DNA from: Bacteroidota bacterium
Lineage (GTDB): Bacteria > Bacteroidota > Bacteroidia > Flavobacteriales > Flavobacteriaceae
NCBI GenBank assembly: GCA_023393485.1
Contig: JAEWLD010000139.1
Coordinates: 1 to 5,789 of the forward strand
DNA: 5,789 nucleotides
Reading direction: 5' to 3'
Positions 5,053 through 5,789 of this stretch are shown piece by piece; the stretch's first letter is position 1; every line of letters starts with the position of its first letter. The position numbers and the translations under genes are program-made. The notes below the pieces were generated by a model. The model saw only the letters and a list, made by a program, of their open reading frames with translations. It ran no database searches and was not told where the DNA came from.

Positions 5053-5789
5053 ATGAAGAAAAAGTACAACTTATTAGGTTCATTGGCGATTGCCTTAGTC
5101 TTTACCATGACATCTTACGGTCAGGCTACAATCGCGAAATGGAACTTTAACGGAACCGCGGCAGACGCTGTTCCGGGCGGCCCCGATTCGCCAACCGTAT
5201 CACAAGGCGCAGGCACTGCACTGCTCGTAGGCGGTACGACCGCTACCTTCGCCAATGGCAATACCAGCGCAGGTACGACTGAAACTGAAACTTCGTCGCC
5301 GCCAAACTTCGGCTGGAACACGACAGGTTATCCGGCACCGGGAACAGGCAACAAAACTGCAGGTGCGCAATTCAACGTCAGCACAGTAGGCCAGACAGGC
5401 ATCACCTTCTCGTTTGAACAACGTCATAGTAACGGTGCGGCCAATACAGTTGTCGTACAGTATACGTCCAATACCGCCGCCGCTTCTCCGGTATGGGTAG
5501 ATGCACAGACATTTACTTTCACCCCGGCCGCAACCGGTACCGGTGATACCTGGTACAACAACCGCACGGTGAATCTATCGTCGGTCAGCGCTTTGGATAA
5601 TAATCCTAATGTAGGTTTCCGCGTCGTAAGTGCATTTGATCCAACGGCCGGCGATTATCTTCCAAGCCGTTCAACCAATACTTACGCAGCTCCGGGCGGA
5701 ACGTTGCGTTTTGATCAGGTGAGCGTGACCAGCGGCGCAACAATGGGATTGAGTAATCACAGTGCGGCAATCCGTTCATTTGCTGTTTA
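5053..5789 (+). CDS. secreted protein, probable type IX secretion cargo (C-terminus missing)
   Basis: The frame opens with an ATG at 5053 and stays open to the window edge, giving 245 complete codons. Residues 1-23 are a signal peptide (MKKKYNLLGSLAIALVFTMT, then SYG). Cleavage would leave Q24 first, as preferred in Bacteroidota. The mature part starts ATIAKWNFNG and is rich in Gly, Thr, Ala, Ser and Asn, with beta-strand-like blocks such as GAQFNVSTVGQTGITFSFEQR, GGTLRFDQVSVTSG and VGFRVVS. This suggests a beta-sandwich ectodomain of about 200 residues. The last visible residues, MGLSNHSAAIRSFAV, resemble the linker and first strand before a YPNPV-type T9SS type A sorting domain. I infer that sorting domain lies just past the edge. 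Enzyme or adhesin activity cannot be told. It is divergent from the synthase gene. Confidence 0.75.
   Translation, partial: MKKKYNLLGSLAIALVFTMTSYGQATIAKWNFNGTAADAVPGGPDSPTVSQGAGTALLVGGTTATFANGNTSAGTTETETSSPPNFGWNTTGYPAPGTGNKTAGAQFNVSTVGQTGITFSFEQRHSNGAANTVVVQYTSNTAAASPVWVDAQTFTFTPAATGTGDTWYNNRTVNLSSVSALDNNPNVGFRVVSAFDPTAGDYLPSRSTNTYAAPGGTLRFDQVSVTSGATMGLSNHSAAIRSFAV

Noticed and set aside
5121..5427. Two overlapping minus-strand open frames inside the secreted-protein gene
   Set aside because: The plus-strand frame has a signal peptide, a promoter and an open frame to the window edge; the minus frames show nothing comparable.

Overview
The window looks like chromosomal DNA from a flavobacterium (Bacteroidota, probably Flavobacteriaceae). 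The main reasons are a YfhO-type membrane protein next to a DUF4834-type protein, a lipoprotein with a Bacteroidota-style acidic export tract after its cysteine, signal peptides cleaved before glutamine, a probable type IX secretion (T9SS) cargo, and TAnnTTTG-like -7 promoter elements in place of E. coli-type promoters. Coding DNA looks fairly GC-balanced for this family, and the spacers are AT-rich. I see no rRNA, tRNA, CRISPR array, insertion sequence, phage gene or integration scar. All genes look intact except the two cut by the window edges.

Layout. Positions 1-171 (minus) are the first 57 codons of a YfhO-family membrane protein. Positions 307-546 (minus) hold a small one-helix DUF4834-like protein. 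A short divergent spacer leads to a plus-strand pair: an outer-membrane beta-barrel protein (667-1632) and, 9 bp later, a GNAT-fold acyltransferase-like protein (1642-2760). A small lipoprotein gene (2766-3224, minus) converges on this pair with 5 bp between the stop codons. After a 267-bp spacer with an A/T-flanked terminator hairpin comes a PLP-dependent alpha-oxoamine synthase (3492-4760, minus), of the type that makes the long-chain base of sphingolipids or sulfonolipids. A second divergent spacer of about 290 bp, with a possible long stem-loop, leads to a secreted protein (5053 onward, plus) that leaves the window where a T9SS C-terminal sorting domain would be expected to begin.

How the genes may work together. 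The theme is the cell envelope. The alpha-oxoamine synthase would condense an amino acid (serine or cysteate) with a fatty acyl thioester. The nearby GNAT-like protein is a reasonable but unproven candidate for an N-acyltransferase acting on an amine such as the reduced product of that enzyme. The barrel, the lipoprotein and the T9SS-type protein are envelope or exported products. I see no clear new defence, mobile or toxin system. The most useful leads are the synthase/GNAT-like neighbourhood and the structured spacers.
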